A stretch of DNA of 64,000 nucleotides. It comes from Actinomycetota bacterium. GTDB taxonomy: Bacteria; Actinomycetota; Acidimicrobiia; Acidimicrobiales; Poriferisodalaceae. A model generated the notes under the pieces. That model saw only the letters and a list, made by a program, of their open reading frames with translations, had not been told where the DNA came from and made no database searches. Where the stretch lies: contig JABABU010000024.1 of the NCBI GenBank assembly GCA_014238065.1, forward strand, positions 124,001 through 188,000. Reading direction: 5' to 3'. Position numbers and translations under genes: made by a program. How positions within the stretch are numbered: the stretch's first letter is position 1; every line of letters starts with the position of its first letter. This document shows, one piece after another, positions 52,716 through 60,575 of this stretch.

Positions 52716-53658
52716 GACGGATCCTCGGGTCGGCCAGCGAGTAGCTCAGGTCGACGACGAAGTTGATGAGCACATATGCAGCGGCGACGACGAGAACAGT
52801 GCCCTGTACCAGTACGAGATCTCTCGTGAGGATCGCAGTGAACAGCATCGTTCCGACTCCTGGAAGGGCGAAGATCGCTTCGATCACGAGCGCTCCGGTC
52901 ACCGCGCCGGCGAGTTGGAGGCCGACCAGCGTGAGCAGCGAGAGTGAGGCTGACGGCAATGCATGCCGGAGCATGATGCGTCTCGTGGTGAGGCCCTTCG
53001 CCCGTGCTGTTTCGACGTAGTCGCTCTGAAGCACGCCGATGACGTCCGAGCGGATGACTCTGGTGAGGATCGCGATTTCGCCGAGCACCAGCGACAGCAC
53101 AGGAAGCACCATCCTGCGAAGGTTCTCGACGGGGTTTTCGCTGAAGGGTTCGTACCCAGTGGCTGGCAGCCAGTTGAGTTTGACGGCGAAGATGATGATG
53201 AGCCCGATCGCCATCATGAACCCGGGTATCGCCAGCAGTCCGAACGATGCGGTGGTGACGAACTTGTCGAACCTACCGCCCGCTTTCAGTGCCGCGAAGG
53301 AGCCGAGCGGTATCGCGGCGATCACACCGATGAAGATGGTGAGGAGCATCAGTTCGAGGGTGACAGGGAGTCGCTCGCCCAGCGCTTCTGTGACCTCTTG
53401 GTTGCGTTGTGGTGATCGACCGAGGTCTCCTTGAACAGCGTCGCCGAGCCACGCGAGATATCGAAGCGGCAGTGGATCGTTCAGACCGAGTTCTTCGCGC
53501 ACCTGTTCGAGTTGTTCCGGACTCGGGTTTGCCCCTGCGACGATGAGCGTCGGGTCACCAGGAACCAGAGACAGCAACAGGAAGCTGAAGAACGACACCG
53601 CAAGCAGGACACCCACGAGTTCGCCTGATTTGGCAGCCACCAGCCGCGTAACACGCAT
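52708..53658 (-). CDS. ABC transporter permease, DppB type (second system)
   Basis: 316 residues, first gene of the minus-strand operon. Starts MRVTRLVAAKSGELVGVLLA with a first helix, the large external loop LVPGDPTLIVAGANPSPEQL, then helices such as LMLLTIFIGVIAAIPLGSFA and GLLAIPGFMMAIGLIIIF. The EAA loop is DYVETARAKGLTTRRIMLRH and the ending VLINFVVDLSYSLADPRIRR is standard. Sequence is clearly diverged from the first operon's DppB, so this is an independent importer and not a recent copy. Confidence 0.9.
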   Translation of the reverse strand: MRVTRLVAAKSGELVGVLLAVSFFSFLLLSLVPGDPTLIVAGANPSPEQLEQVREELGLNDPLPLRYLAWLGDAVQGDLGRSPQRNQEVTEALGERLPVTLELMLLTIFIGVIAAIPLGSFAALKAGGRFDKFVTTASFGLLAIPGFMMAIGLIIIFAVKLNWLPATGYEPFSENPVENLRRMVLPVLSLVLGEIAILTRVIRSDVIGVLQSDYVETARAKGLTTRRIMLRHALPSASLSLLTLVGLQLAGAVTGALVIEAIFALPGVGTMLFTAILTRDLVLVQGTVLVVAAAYVLINFVVDLSYSLADPRIRRA

Positions 53659-53752
53659 TCGGACTTCCCCCTGAAGTTTGGGAAAGATTACCCGTGAGCA
53701 AGGTCGTGAAGAAAGCTGTCACGGCAAACGCGCATCCTTGGGGGAACTTGTC

Positions 53753-55420
53753 TCAGCTGTCCTTGCGCTTCTGGATGTTCGCCCACTCGTCTCTCAAGCC
53801 GACAGTTCGGTGGAAGAGGCCGGCGGTTTTCGTGTCGTGAGCGAAGTAGCCGAGTCGTTCGAATTGGACGACTTGGCCTCGCTGGGCATCAGCGAGCGTT
53901 GGCTCGAGCATCGCCCCTTCGATGAGTTGGACCGATTTCGGGTGGAGGTCGTCGAGTGGATCGCCTGTTTCTGCACCGGGATGCGCTGCCGCGAAGAGGC
54001 GCTCGTACAGCGCGACTCGCCCCCGGAACGCATGATCAGAGGACACCCAGTGAAGGGTGGCTTTGACCTTTCGGCCGTCTGGCGCTTGACCTCCGCTGGT
54101 CTCGGGGTCGTAGGTGCATCGCAGTTCGACGACGGTGCCCTCGTCGTCGGTGACGACGTCGGTACACGTCACGAAGTACCCGTACCGGAGCCTCACCTCA
54201 CGGCCGGGCGCAAGTCGGAAGAACTTCTTCTCCGGCTCGAGCATGAAATCGTCCTGCTCGATGTACAACTCGCGTGAGAACGGGATCTGCCGGGTGCCGT
54301 CAGCTGGGTTCTCTGGGTTGTTCACCGCCTCGCGGTACTCGACCTCGCCATCGGGATAGTTGTCGATGACGAGTTTCAGCGGTCGAAGCACAGCCATTCT
54401 TCGCTGCGCTGTTGCGTTCAGTTCGGTACGTATGAACGATTCGAGTTGCTCGATCTCGTGCCGGGCGTTGGTCTTCGCAACCCCGATGTAACTGGTGAAG
54501 TCGCGAATGGCCTTCGCCGGGTACCCGCGGCGACGAAGCCCTCGTAGGGTCGGCATACGAGGGTCGTCCCATCCATCGACTGAACCGTCGGCCACGAGTT
54601 GGGCCAGGCGCCGCTTCGACGTGATGGTGTGCGTGAACTCGAGTCGTGCGAATTCGGTTTGCCGAGGCTGGTCTGAGGGGAGCGGCAGGTTGTCGAGAAA
54701 CCAGTCGTAGAGCGGGCGGTGGCCCTCGAACTCGAGTGTGCACAACGAGTGCGTTACCCCCTCGATGGCGTCTGATTGTCCGTGCGCCCAGTCGTAGGTG
54801 GGGTAGATGACCCAGTCGTTGCCGGTGCGATAATGGTGTTCACGGCGGATGCGGTACATGACCGGATCGCGCATCTGCATGTTCTCGTGCTGCATGTCGA
54901 TCTTGGCCCGGAGTACTCGAGAGCCGTCCTCGAACTCGCCGTCCCTCATTCGCGTGAAGAGGTCGCGGTTCTCCTCGGCCGGCCGGTCTCTGAACGGACT
55001 CTCCAATCCTGCCCGACCGAAGCCGCCACGCTGTTCGGAGATCGTCTCTCCGTCCTGGTCATCGACGTACGCCAACCCGTTGTCGATGAGGTGCAGTGCC
55101 CACTGGTGGAGATGCGTGAAGTAATCCGAGGCGTACACAGGTGCGCTCGTCGGCGGATATCCGAGCCAGGTCATGTCCTCGATGATGCCTTCGACGAAGG
55201 TGCTGTCTTCAGTTGTCGGGTTCGTGTCGTCGAATCGGAGTTGGCAGGTGCCATCGAACTCCTCGGCGAGTGTGTACGCGAGCCCGATTGCCTTTGCGTG
55301 ACCGATGTGCAGGTATCCGTTCGGTTCTGGTGGGAATCGCGTTTGCACACGGCCACCGAAGGTTCCTGCCGCGTTGTCAGCGTCGACCTTGTCGCGAATG
55401 AAATCCGAACTGCCTGTCAC
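53753..55420 (-). CDS. glnS: Glutaminyl-tRNA synthetase
   Basis: 555 residues, the normal GlnRS length. Class I signature PPEPNGYLHIGHAKA is at 30-44 (HIGH 38-41) and the KMSKS-equivalent ITSKRRL near 266-272. GVTHSLCTLEFEGHRPLYDW marks GlnRS rather than GluRS. The two C-terminal anticodon-binding barrels are present (LRPLKLVIDNYPDGEVEYRE onward). It charges tRNA-Gln directly. Most actinobacteria lack GlnRS and use GluRS plus GatCAB, so its presence suggests horizontal acquisition in this lineage. Divergent from ung across 230 bp. Confidence 0.95.
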   Translation of the reverse strand: MTGSSDFIRDKVDADNAAGTFGGRVQTRFPPEPNGYLHIGHAKAIGLAYTLAEEFDGTCQLRFDDTNPTTEDSTFVEGIIEDMTWLGYPPTSAPVYASDYFTHLHQWALHLIDNGLAYVDDQDGETISEQRGGFGRAGLESPFRDRPAEENRDLFTRMRDGEFEDGSRVLRAKIDMQHENMQMRDPVMYRIRREHHYRTGNDWVIYPTYDWAHGQSDAIEGVTHSLCTLEFEGHRPLYDWFLDNLPLPSDQPRQTEFARLEFTHTITSKRRLAQLVADGSVDGWDDPRMPTLRGLRRRGYPAKAIRDFTSYIGVAKTNARHEIEQLESFIRTELNATAQRRMAVLRPLKLVIDNYPDGEVEYREAVNNPENPADGTRQIPFSRELYIEQDDFMLEPEKKFFRLAPGREVRLRYGYFVTCTDVVTDDEGTVVELRCTYDPETSGGQAPDGRKVKATLHWVSSDHAFRGRVALYERLFAAAHPGAETGDPLDDLHPKSVQLIEGAMLEPTLADAQRGQVVQFERLGYFAHDTKTAGLFHRTVGLRDEWANIQKRKDS

Positions 55421-55650
55421 CGCCAGAAGGGTAGGGCGTCGCCTGTGGCATCACGCCGGTTTTGGCGACGAACGGCTGCCAGTGCCTCTGCCAGGCCGGA
55501 CGGCCTCCGGGTCGGGTCAGAAGGTGGCGAAGTCGAGTACGTTGCTCGGCAGACGCGACGCCGAAATCTCGATGCTCCCCGAAAAGAGGCGAGCCCCACG
55601 GTGATGATGGAGCTGCATGGCGCTGGGCGCCCCGGCTACCTTCGCGGTTC

Positions 55651-56319
55651 ATGGCCGGTGCAACGGATTGGAACCCAATTCTGCGGGACGAGTTCTCGAA
55701 GCCGTACTGGGACGAGCTCATGCGATTCGTGCACGCAGAGCGCCAGATGCACGAGGTGTATCCGCCCCACGACGAAGTGTTCGCGGCGCTGCACATGACG
55801 TCGTACGAGAACACGAAGGTGCTGGTGGTCGGCCAAGACCCCTATCACGGACCAGGGCAAGCGCACGGGCTGTGCTTCTCGGTGCGCCACGGCGTGCAGG
55901 TGCCCCCTTCGTTGCGGAACATGTATCAAGAACTCGAGAACGACCTCGGTATTGCAGCCGTCGTTCACGGCAACCTCGAGCACTGGGCCCGGCAGGGCGT
56001 CCTGCTGCTGAACACGTCGCTGACGGTCCGGGCGCACCAAGCAGCGAGTCACCAAGGCAAAGGCTGGGAGAGATTCACAGACAGGGTCATCGAGAAGGTC
56101 AACCAGAAGGAGCAGACCGTCGTCTTTGTTCTGTGGGGGGCATCAGCACGGCGCAAGAAGCAGTTACTCGACCTGTCTCGTCACTCGGTCATCGAGTCGG
56201 CCCACCCTTCGCCGCTGTCTGCCCATCGCGGCTTTCTCGGCAGCCGACCGTTCTCGCGTATCAACGAGATCCTGGAAGGAGCCGGCCGAGAACCGATTGA
56301 CTGGCAGCTTCCAGCGTGA
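55651..56319 (+). CDS. ung: Uracil-DNA glycosylase (family 1)
   Basis: 222 residues from ATG 55651; an upstream frame extension is Arg-rich and unlikely. The water-activating motif GQDPYHGPGQAHG is at 61-73 with catalytic Asp63, LLLNTSLTV near 118-126 and the DNA-intercalation loop HPSPLSAHRGF at 185-195 with His185. It removes uracil from DNA as the first step of base-excision repair. All residues are intact. The 230 bp ahead, shared with glnS, contains no other gene that I can support. Confidence 0.96.
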   Translation: MAGATDWNPILRDEFSKPYWDELMRFVHAERQMHEVYPPHDEVFAALHMTSYENTKVLVVGQDPYHGPGQAHGLCFSVRHGVQVPPSLRNMYQELENDLGIAAVVHGNLEHWARQGVLLLNTSLTVRAHQAASHQGKGWERFTDRVIEKVNQKEQTVVFVLWGASARRKKQLLDLSRHSVIESAHPSPLSAHRGFLGSRPFSRINEILEGAGREPIDWQLPA

Positions 56320-56353
56320 GTCGGGGTGCCGTCCTGTTGTAGCTTCGATTGTC

Positions 56354-56947
56354 ATGGATGCTGCGGAGAAGATCAGAACCAGAGAAACCGTCATCGAAGA
56401 CACGATGAACGACGTCAGAGCCATCGAGACCAGGCTCGGAGTCACGCGCGAGGGCGTCGCGGCAATGCGAGATCGCCTCGTCCAAATGGCGTCGCACAAG
56501 GATCTGTTTTCTCTCGACGACTATCCGCCGCCAGCCGACTCGGGTTCGGCGATGTATCGCATCTCTCAAGACGATGACGATCGCTTTGCCTTGTACGTCA
56601 ACAGTTCCGACGGCGATCGGTCGACACCGGCACACAACCACACCACGTGGGCGGTTGTCGTTGGTTTCGAGGGCCAGGAGCTCAACAAGTTCTACGAACG
56701 TCGCGCCGTGGGATCGCCGCCTCAGACACACCAACACATGGTCGAGGCAGGCACCGGTGTTGCGATGTTGCCCGATGACCTGCACTCGATTCATCTCACA
56801 GGGCAGGCCCTGAACTTCCACATGTACGGACTGGCTCTCGAGCGTCTCGACAAGCGCGAGTACTACAGCGAGACCGACGGAACATGGAAGTTCTTCGCTG
56901 GTATCAACGGCATCCTCGAGGGCCGCCCGAACCTGGCCTCCTGCTGA
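56354..56947 (+). CDS. Cysteine dioxygenase-like cupin (thiol dioxygenase)
   Basis: 197 residues from ATG 56354. The thiol dioxygenase iron site is visible as a three-His set: His94 and His96 (TPAHNHTTWAVVVGFEG) and His144 (PDDLHSIHLTG). The N-terminal 60 residues are helical. The family oxidises cysteine to cysteine sulfinate or 3-mercaptopropionate to its sulfinate with O2. The Arg that binds the cysteine carboxylate in CDO cannot be confidently placed, so the substrate is open. It is followed after 16 bp by a four-domain rhodanese gene, pointing to thiol or sulfane-sulfur metabolism. Confidence 0.8.
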   Translation: MDAAEKIRTRETVIEDTMNDVRAIETRLGVTREGVAAMRDRLVQMASHKDLFSLDDYPPPADSGSAMYRISQDDDDRFALYVNSSDGDRSTPAHNHTTWAVVVGFEGQELNKFYERRAVGSPPQTHQHMVEAGTGVAMLPDDLHSIHLTGQALNFHMYGLALERLDKREYYSETDGTWKFFAGINGILEGRPNLASC

Positions 56948-56963
56948 CCTGAGGGAACCCACG

Positions 56964-58562
56964 ATGAACATGATCGATGCCGCGACGCTGCGCGGTTGGC
57001 TCGTCGACGGCGACGAGATCGCCCTGCTCGACGCCAGGGAGGAAGGGGTGTTCTTCGACGATCATCTCTTCCACGCCGCCTGCATCCCGCTCTCGAGAGT
57101 CGAGCTCGACCTGCCGAGGCTGGTTCCCAGACGAGACACGCGCCTCGTGTGGTGCGATGACGGCGATTCAAACCTCGCGAACCGGGCGGCGGATATCGCG
57201 GCAGCGTTGGGGTGGTCAGGTTGTTGCGTGCTGGACGGTGGCGTCAGGGCTTGGCGAGCCGATGGGGGAGAGGTCTATTCCGGTGTGAACGTGCCGTCGA
57301 AGGCCTTCGGCGAATATGTCGAGCATGTATTCGACACACCGAGGATTCCGGCGTCGAGGCTCCAAGAGATGCTCGACGCCGGCGATGACCTTGTCGTGCT
57401 CGATTCACGGCCTGTGAACGAGTACGCCAGGATGACCATTCCGACCAGCATCGATTGCCCCGGAGCCGAACTCGTACATCGGGCCATCGGTATGGCCCCC
57501 GACCCCGAAACCCTCGTCGTGGTGAACTGCGCGGGCCGGACACGTTCGATCATCGGGGCGCAGTCACTGATCAATGCCGGGCTGCCGAACGAAGTCGTCG
57601 CACTCGAGAACGGGACGATGGGCTGGGAGCTCGCCGGGTACCAAGTCGAGAAGGGCCAGACCCGCTACGCCGACGAGCCCTCAGAAGACACGACAGCGTG
57701 GGCACGACAGGCGGCCGACGACGTTGCTGTGCGTTTCGGAGTCGAGGCGATCGACGTCACGACCTTGAACGATTGGCAAGCCGATGTATCTCGCACGACT
57801 TATGTCCTCGATGTGCGAACCCCGGAGGAGTATGAGGCCGGCCACCTTGCTGGTTCGAGGTGGGCGGCCGGTGGGCAACTCGTGCAGGCGACCGACGAGT
57901 ACGTAGCCACCCGAAATGCACGTCTCGTGCTGGTCGACGACAACGGCGTCAGAGCAACAATGACCGCCTCGTGGCTCCGACAACTCGGATGGGATGAGGC
58001 TGTTGTGCTCGACGGTGGCCTGGAGGGTCCGCGGGAAACGGGACCGGAGCCATCATCGGCAATTGTGGCCGACGCCCCTTCGATTTCGGTCGACGAGCTC
58101 GCGGCGGCGCTCGGGAGCTCATCGGTGGTCGTGGTCGATCTGGCGACAAGCCTCGACCACCGCGACAAGGGCCACATCCCCGGATCGTTCTGGGCGGTCA
58201 GAAGCCGCCTCGAAGAAGCAGAGCGCTACATCAACGGCTCCGGCGCTTCACCGAAGACGGTGGTCGTCGCGAGCTTCGATGACGATTTGTCGCGCTGCGC
58301 CCATTCAGAAGCCGAGGCAGCGTGGCCGGACGCGAAGGTCGTTTCGCTGGCGGGAGGAACTCGCGCCTGGGCAGCAGCGGGTCAGCCGATGGAGAAGGGC
58401 AACGACCGGGCCACTACGGCCACCAATGACGTTTGGTACAAGCCATACGACCTCAAGGGCCAGAATCCGCCAGAGGAAGACATGCAGGCATACCTCACCT
58501 GGGAAGTGGCACTGGTCGATCAGGTCGACCGCGACGACACGGTGGTTTTCCCCCACTTCTGA
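56964..58562 (+). CDS. Four-domain rhodanese-like sulfurtransferase
   Basis: 532 residues that divide into four rhodanese modules of about 120 residues. Domain 1 has WCDDGDSN with Cys64, domain 2 VVVNCAGRTRS with Cys189 (a proper six-residue active loop), domain 3 VLVDDNGVRA with Asp in place of Cys, and domain 4 VVASFDDDLSRC with no Cys at the active position. Each has the preceding LDxR/LDGG landmarks (LLDAREEGVF, VLDSRPVNEY, VLDVRTPEEY). Two modules therefore look active and two structural. It probably handles persulfide or sulfite/thiosulfate sulfur downstream of the thiol dioxygenase; the two genes likely form an operon. Confidence 0.88.
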   Translation: MNMIDAATLRGWLVDGDEIALLDAREEGVFFDDHLFHAACIPLSRVELDLPRLVPRRDTRLVWCDDGDSNLANRAADIAAALGWSGCCVLDGGVRAWRADGGEVYSGVNVPSKAFGEYVEHVFDTPRIPASRLQEMLDAGDDLVVLDSRPVNEYARMTIPTSIDCPGAELVHRAIGMAPDPETLVVVNCAGRTRSIIGAQSLINAGLPNEVVALENGTMGWELAGYQVEKGQTRYADEPSEDTTAWARQAADDVAVRFGVEAIDVTTLNDWQADVSRTTYVLDVRTPEEYEAGHLAGSRWAAGGQLVQATDEYVATRNARLVLVDDNGVRATMTASWLRQLGWDEAVVLDGGLEGPRETGPEPSSAIVADAPSISVDELAAALGSSSVVVVDLATSLDHRDKGHIPGSFWAVRSRLEEAERYINGSGASPKTVVVASFDDDLSRCAHSEAEAAWPDAKVVSLAGGTRAWAAAGQPMEKGNDRATTATNDVWYKPYDLKGQNPPEEDMQAYLTWEVALVDQVDRDDTVVFPHF

Positions 58563-58589
58563 GTGGTCTGTATGCGGTAGCAGGGGTCT

Positions 58590-58622
58590 GACCCCATGTC
58601 GCAGGTGTGCTCACATGGGGTC
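58590..58622. terminator. Inverted repeat between convergent genes
   Basis: Perfect 10 bp arms GACCCCATGT (58590-58599) and ACATGGGGTC (58613-58622) with a 13-nt loop. It lies at the junction of the rhodanese gene (stop 58562) and the convergent oxygenase gene (stop at 58611), overlapping the end of the latter. Probably a shared terminator. Confidence 0.6.
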
Positions 58623-59267
58623 GGGAGCGGAGACGAGGGCGGCGACGAGGTGAAGGCGACGCTGTTCTCCGCCGTTCATGGCTGTGTGGTAACCGCGGGT
58701 GTCGGTGAAGTAGACCGATCCGTCTGCCGGAAGGTGAGTGCAGTGATGGTTCACGACGAACAGTGACCCTGGGTTGCTGTAGATCGGGATGTGCAGCCGC
58801 GGCTCAGGGTCGCGGTGCCACGAGTTGCAGTTGTAGGAGTCCTTCATCAACAGACGCATCCTCCCAAGCGTGAACCTCGACGCAAGCTCCGCATGCACCA
58901 CTTCGAAGTAGGTGCCGATGAAGTCGGGATGGACCTCGCTGTACGCGGCCTCATCGACGATGTCTTCCCGGGGCACCTCTTGGTACGAGTCATCTGGGCG
59001 GTACCAGTACCGACCGGACAGGTCGGTCTGGGTCGCGCTGCTGGTACCCGGGCGAATCGTCACCTGCCTCGACGAGAACCCGGAGCCCTGCTCGTGGAAA
59101 GAGCCGATGACCGCATCCACCGCGGCGCGAAGTCGGCGGAGGTCGAACGACAGACCCAGCCGTATGATGTGTTCGCTCGGAGCAAAATCTGTGACTGAAA
59201 CTGTGTCGGGGGCCGACGCCAAATGGTGCTGGATCGTGGCGACATCCGGATCGATTCCTACGCTCAT
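58611..59267 (-). CDS. 2-oxoglutarate/Fe(II) oxygenase-like protein (aspartyl hydroxylase type)
   Basis: 218 residues. The facial triad is suggested by His151 and Asp153 (NSWHRDPEPRLHIPI) and His194 (RGYHTAMNGGEQRRLHLV), with Arg203 or Arg204 ready to bind 2-oxoglutarate. The spacing fits the aspartyl/asparaginyl beta-hydroxylase and related cupin-type oxygenases. The first 140 residues have no recognisable motif. Substrate unknown: peptide side chains or a small molecule are both possible. It faces the rhodanese gene and diverges from the alcohol dehydrogenase gene, with about 100 bp of shared upstream DNA. Confidence 0.72.
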   Translation of the reverse strand: MSVGIDPDVATIQHHLASAPDTVSVTDFAPSEHIIRLGLSFDLRRLRAAVDAVIGSFHEQGSGFSSRQVTIRPGTSSATQTDLSGRYWYRPDDSYQEVPREDIVDEAAYSEVHPDFIGTYFEVVHAELASRFTLGRMRLLMKDSYNCNSWHRDPEPRLHIPIYSNPGSLFVVNHHCTHLPADGSVYFTDTRGYHTAMNGGEQRRLHLVAALVSAPDPM

Positions 59268-59368
59268 TCGCGCACCGTACCGGATTGCGTGCCGGCGCGG
59301 TCGGTGACCCGTGGCGATTGGGTTCGTTCCCGTCAGATCGGAGGTATCTTCTCGGCTCTGCGGATCGG

Positions 59369-60469
59369 ATGGAGCGTGGTTCTGTGGTGAGAGCGGCTGT
59401 GTGTCGGGTGTTCGGTGAACCTCTGTCTATCGAGGAGATCTTTCTGGCCGATCCGGGGCCTCACGATGTTCGAGTCGATCTCGTTGCCTGCGCGATCTGC
59501 CACAGCGACATCCACTACGCCCGCGGAGAGTGGGGTGGTGAATTGCCGGCCATCTACGGGCATGAGGCCTCGGGTATCGTCAGCGTGATCGGCAACGAGG
59601 TGTCTGACTTCTCGGTCGGCGATCGGGTGGTGGTGACACTGATCAGGTCGTGCGGCGAATGTCACTACTGCTCCACTGGCGACCGGGTGAACTGCGAAAC
59701 GCAGTTCGATCTCGACCATTCCGGCCCGGTCACGACCCCAGAAGGCGAATCAGTTCTTGCCGCGATGCGAACCGGAGCGTTCGCCGAAGCGGTGGTGGTC
59801 CACGACAGCCAGATCGCGAGCGTCCCCGACAGCGTGCCGCTGAACGAGGCAGCGTTACTGGCGTGTGGCGTGATCACCGGTCATGGTGCGGTCGTGAATA
59901 CGTCGTCGGCCACCGAAGCGTCGTCGATCGCGGTCATCGGAGTCGGAGGGGTCGGGCTCAATGCAATCCAAGGCGCAGTGTCGCTGGGGGCGCGAGAGGT
60001 GATCGCGGTTGATCTCGCCCCCGACAAGCTCCGGGTCGCCATGGAGTTCGGCGCCACCGCAACGGTGAATCCTGCACGCGAAGACGCGGTTCGATGCATC
60101 CGCGACCTGACCGATGGGCGGGGTGTATCGCACGCCATCGTCACTGTCGGAGATGTCTCTGCCCTCGAGGGCGCACTCGGCTACCTGGCTCCCGGTGGCC
60201 AACTCGTCATCGTCGGCATGCCAGCGGCTGGTGCTTTCGCGTCCATCGACCCGAGCAACGTCGCTGCTCTCGGGCTCAGCATCGTTGGTTCGAAGATGGG
60301 GTCGTCGATCGTCACGCGGGATGTCCCTGCTCTTGCGGATCGCTTTGTCGATGGAGATCTGAAACTCTCAGAGCTCATCACCTCCACCTATCCACTCGAC
60401 GAGATCAACGAGGCCATCGCAGCGGTCGAACGCGGCGAAGCGCTACGGAATCTGATCGTTTTCCACTGA
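59369..60469 (+). CDS. Zinc-dependent alcohol dehydrogenase (MDR family)
   Basis: 366 residues from ATG 59369; GTG 59384 or 59387 are alternatives that match family N-termini (VRAAVCRVFGEPL). Catalytic zinc ligands are in CAICHSDIHYARGEW and GHEASGIV; the structural zinc site is CGECHYCSTGDRVNC with four Cys. The NAD motif is GVGGVGLNAIQGA. The GHEASG-type sequence resembles the class III/aryl-alcohol group that includes formaldehyde dehydrogenase-like enzymes, but the actual alcohol is unclear. The MttB-family gene starts 106 bp downstream on the same strand. Confidence 0.87.
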   Translation: MERGSVVRAAVCRVFGEPLSIEEIFLADPGPHDVRVDLVACAICHSDIHYARGEWGGELPAIYGHEASGIVSVIGNEVSDFSVGDRVVVTLIRSCGECHYCSTGDRVNCETQFDLDHSGPVTTPEGESVLAAMRTGAFAEAVVVHDSQIASVPDSVPLNEAALLACGVITGHGAVVNTSSATEASSIAVIGVGGVGLNAIQGAVSLGAREVIAVDLAPDKLRVAMEFGATATVNPAREDAVRCIRDLTDGRGVSHAIVTVGDVSALEGALGYLAPGGQLVIVGMPAAGAFASIDPSNVAALGLSIVGSKMGSSIVTRDVPALADRFVDGDLKLSELITSTYPLDEINEAIAAVERGEALRNLIVFH

Positions 60470-60575
60470 CGAGCGTTCGCCACCAACTCCCGACAGCGGC
60501 ACCTCCACTCCGCTGCTATCTTTCGCGGCCGCGCCGGTAATGCGGTGTGACCGCGTCACCAAAGAGGCAGGGACC

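Noticed and set aside
55462-55650. N-terminal extension of uracil-DNA glycosylase
   Set aside because: Arg/Cys-rich with no family similarity; Ung families start near residue MAGATDWN.
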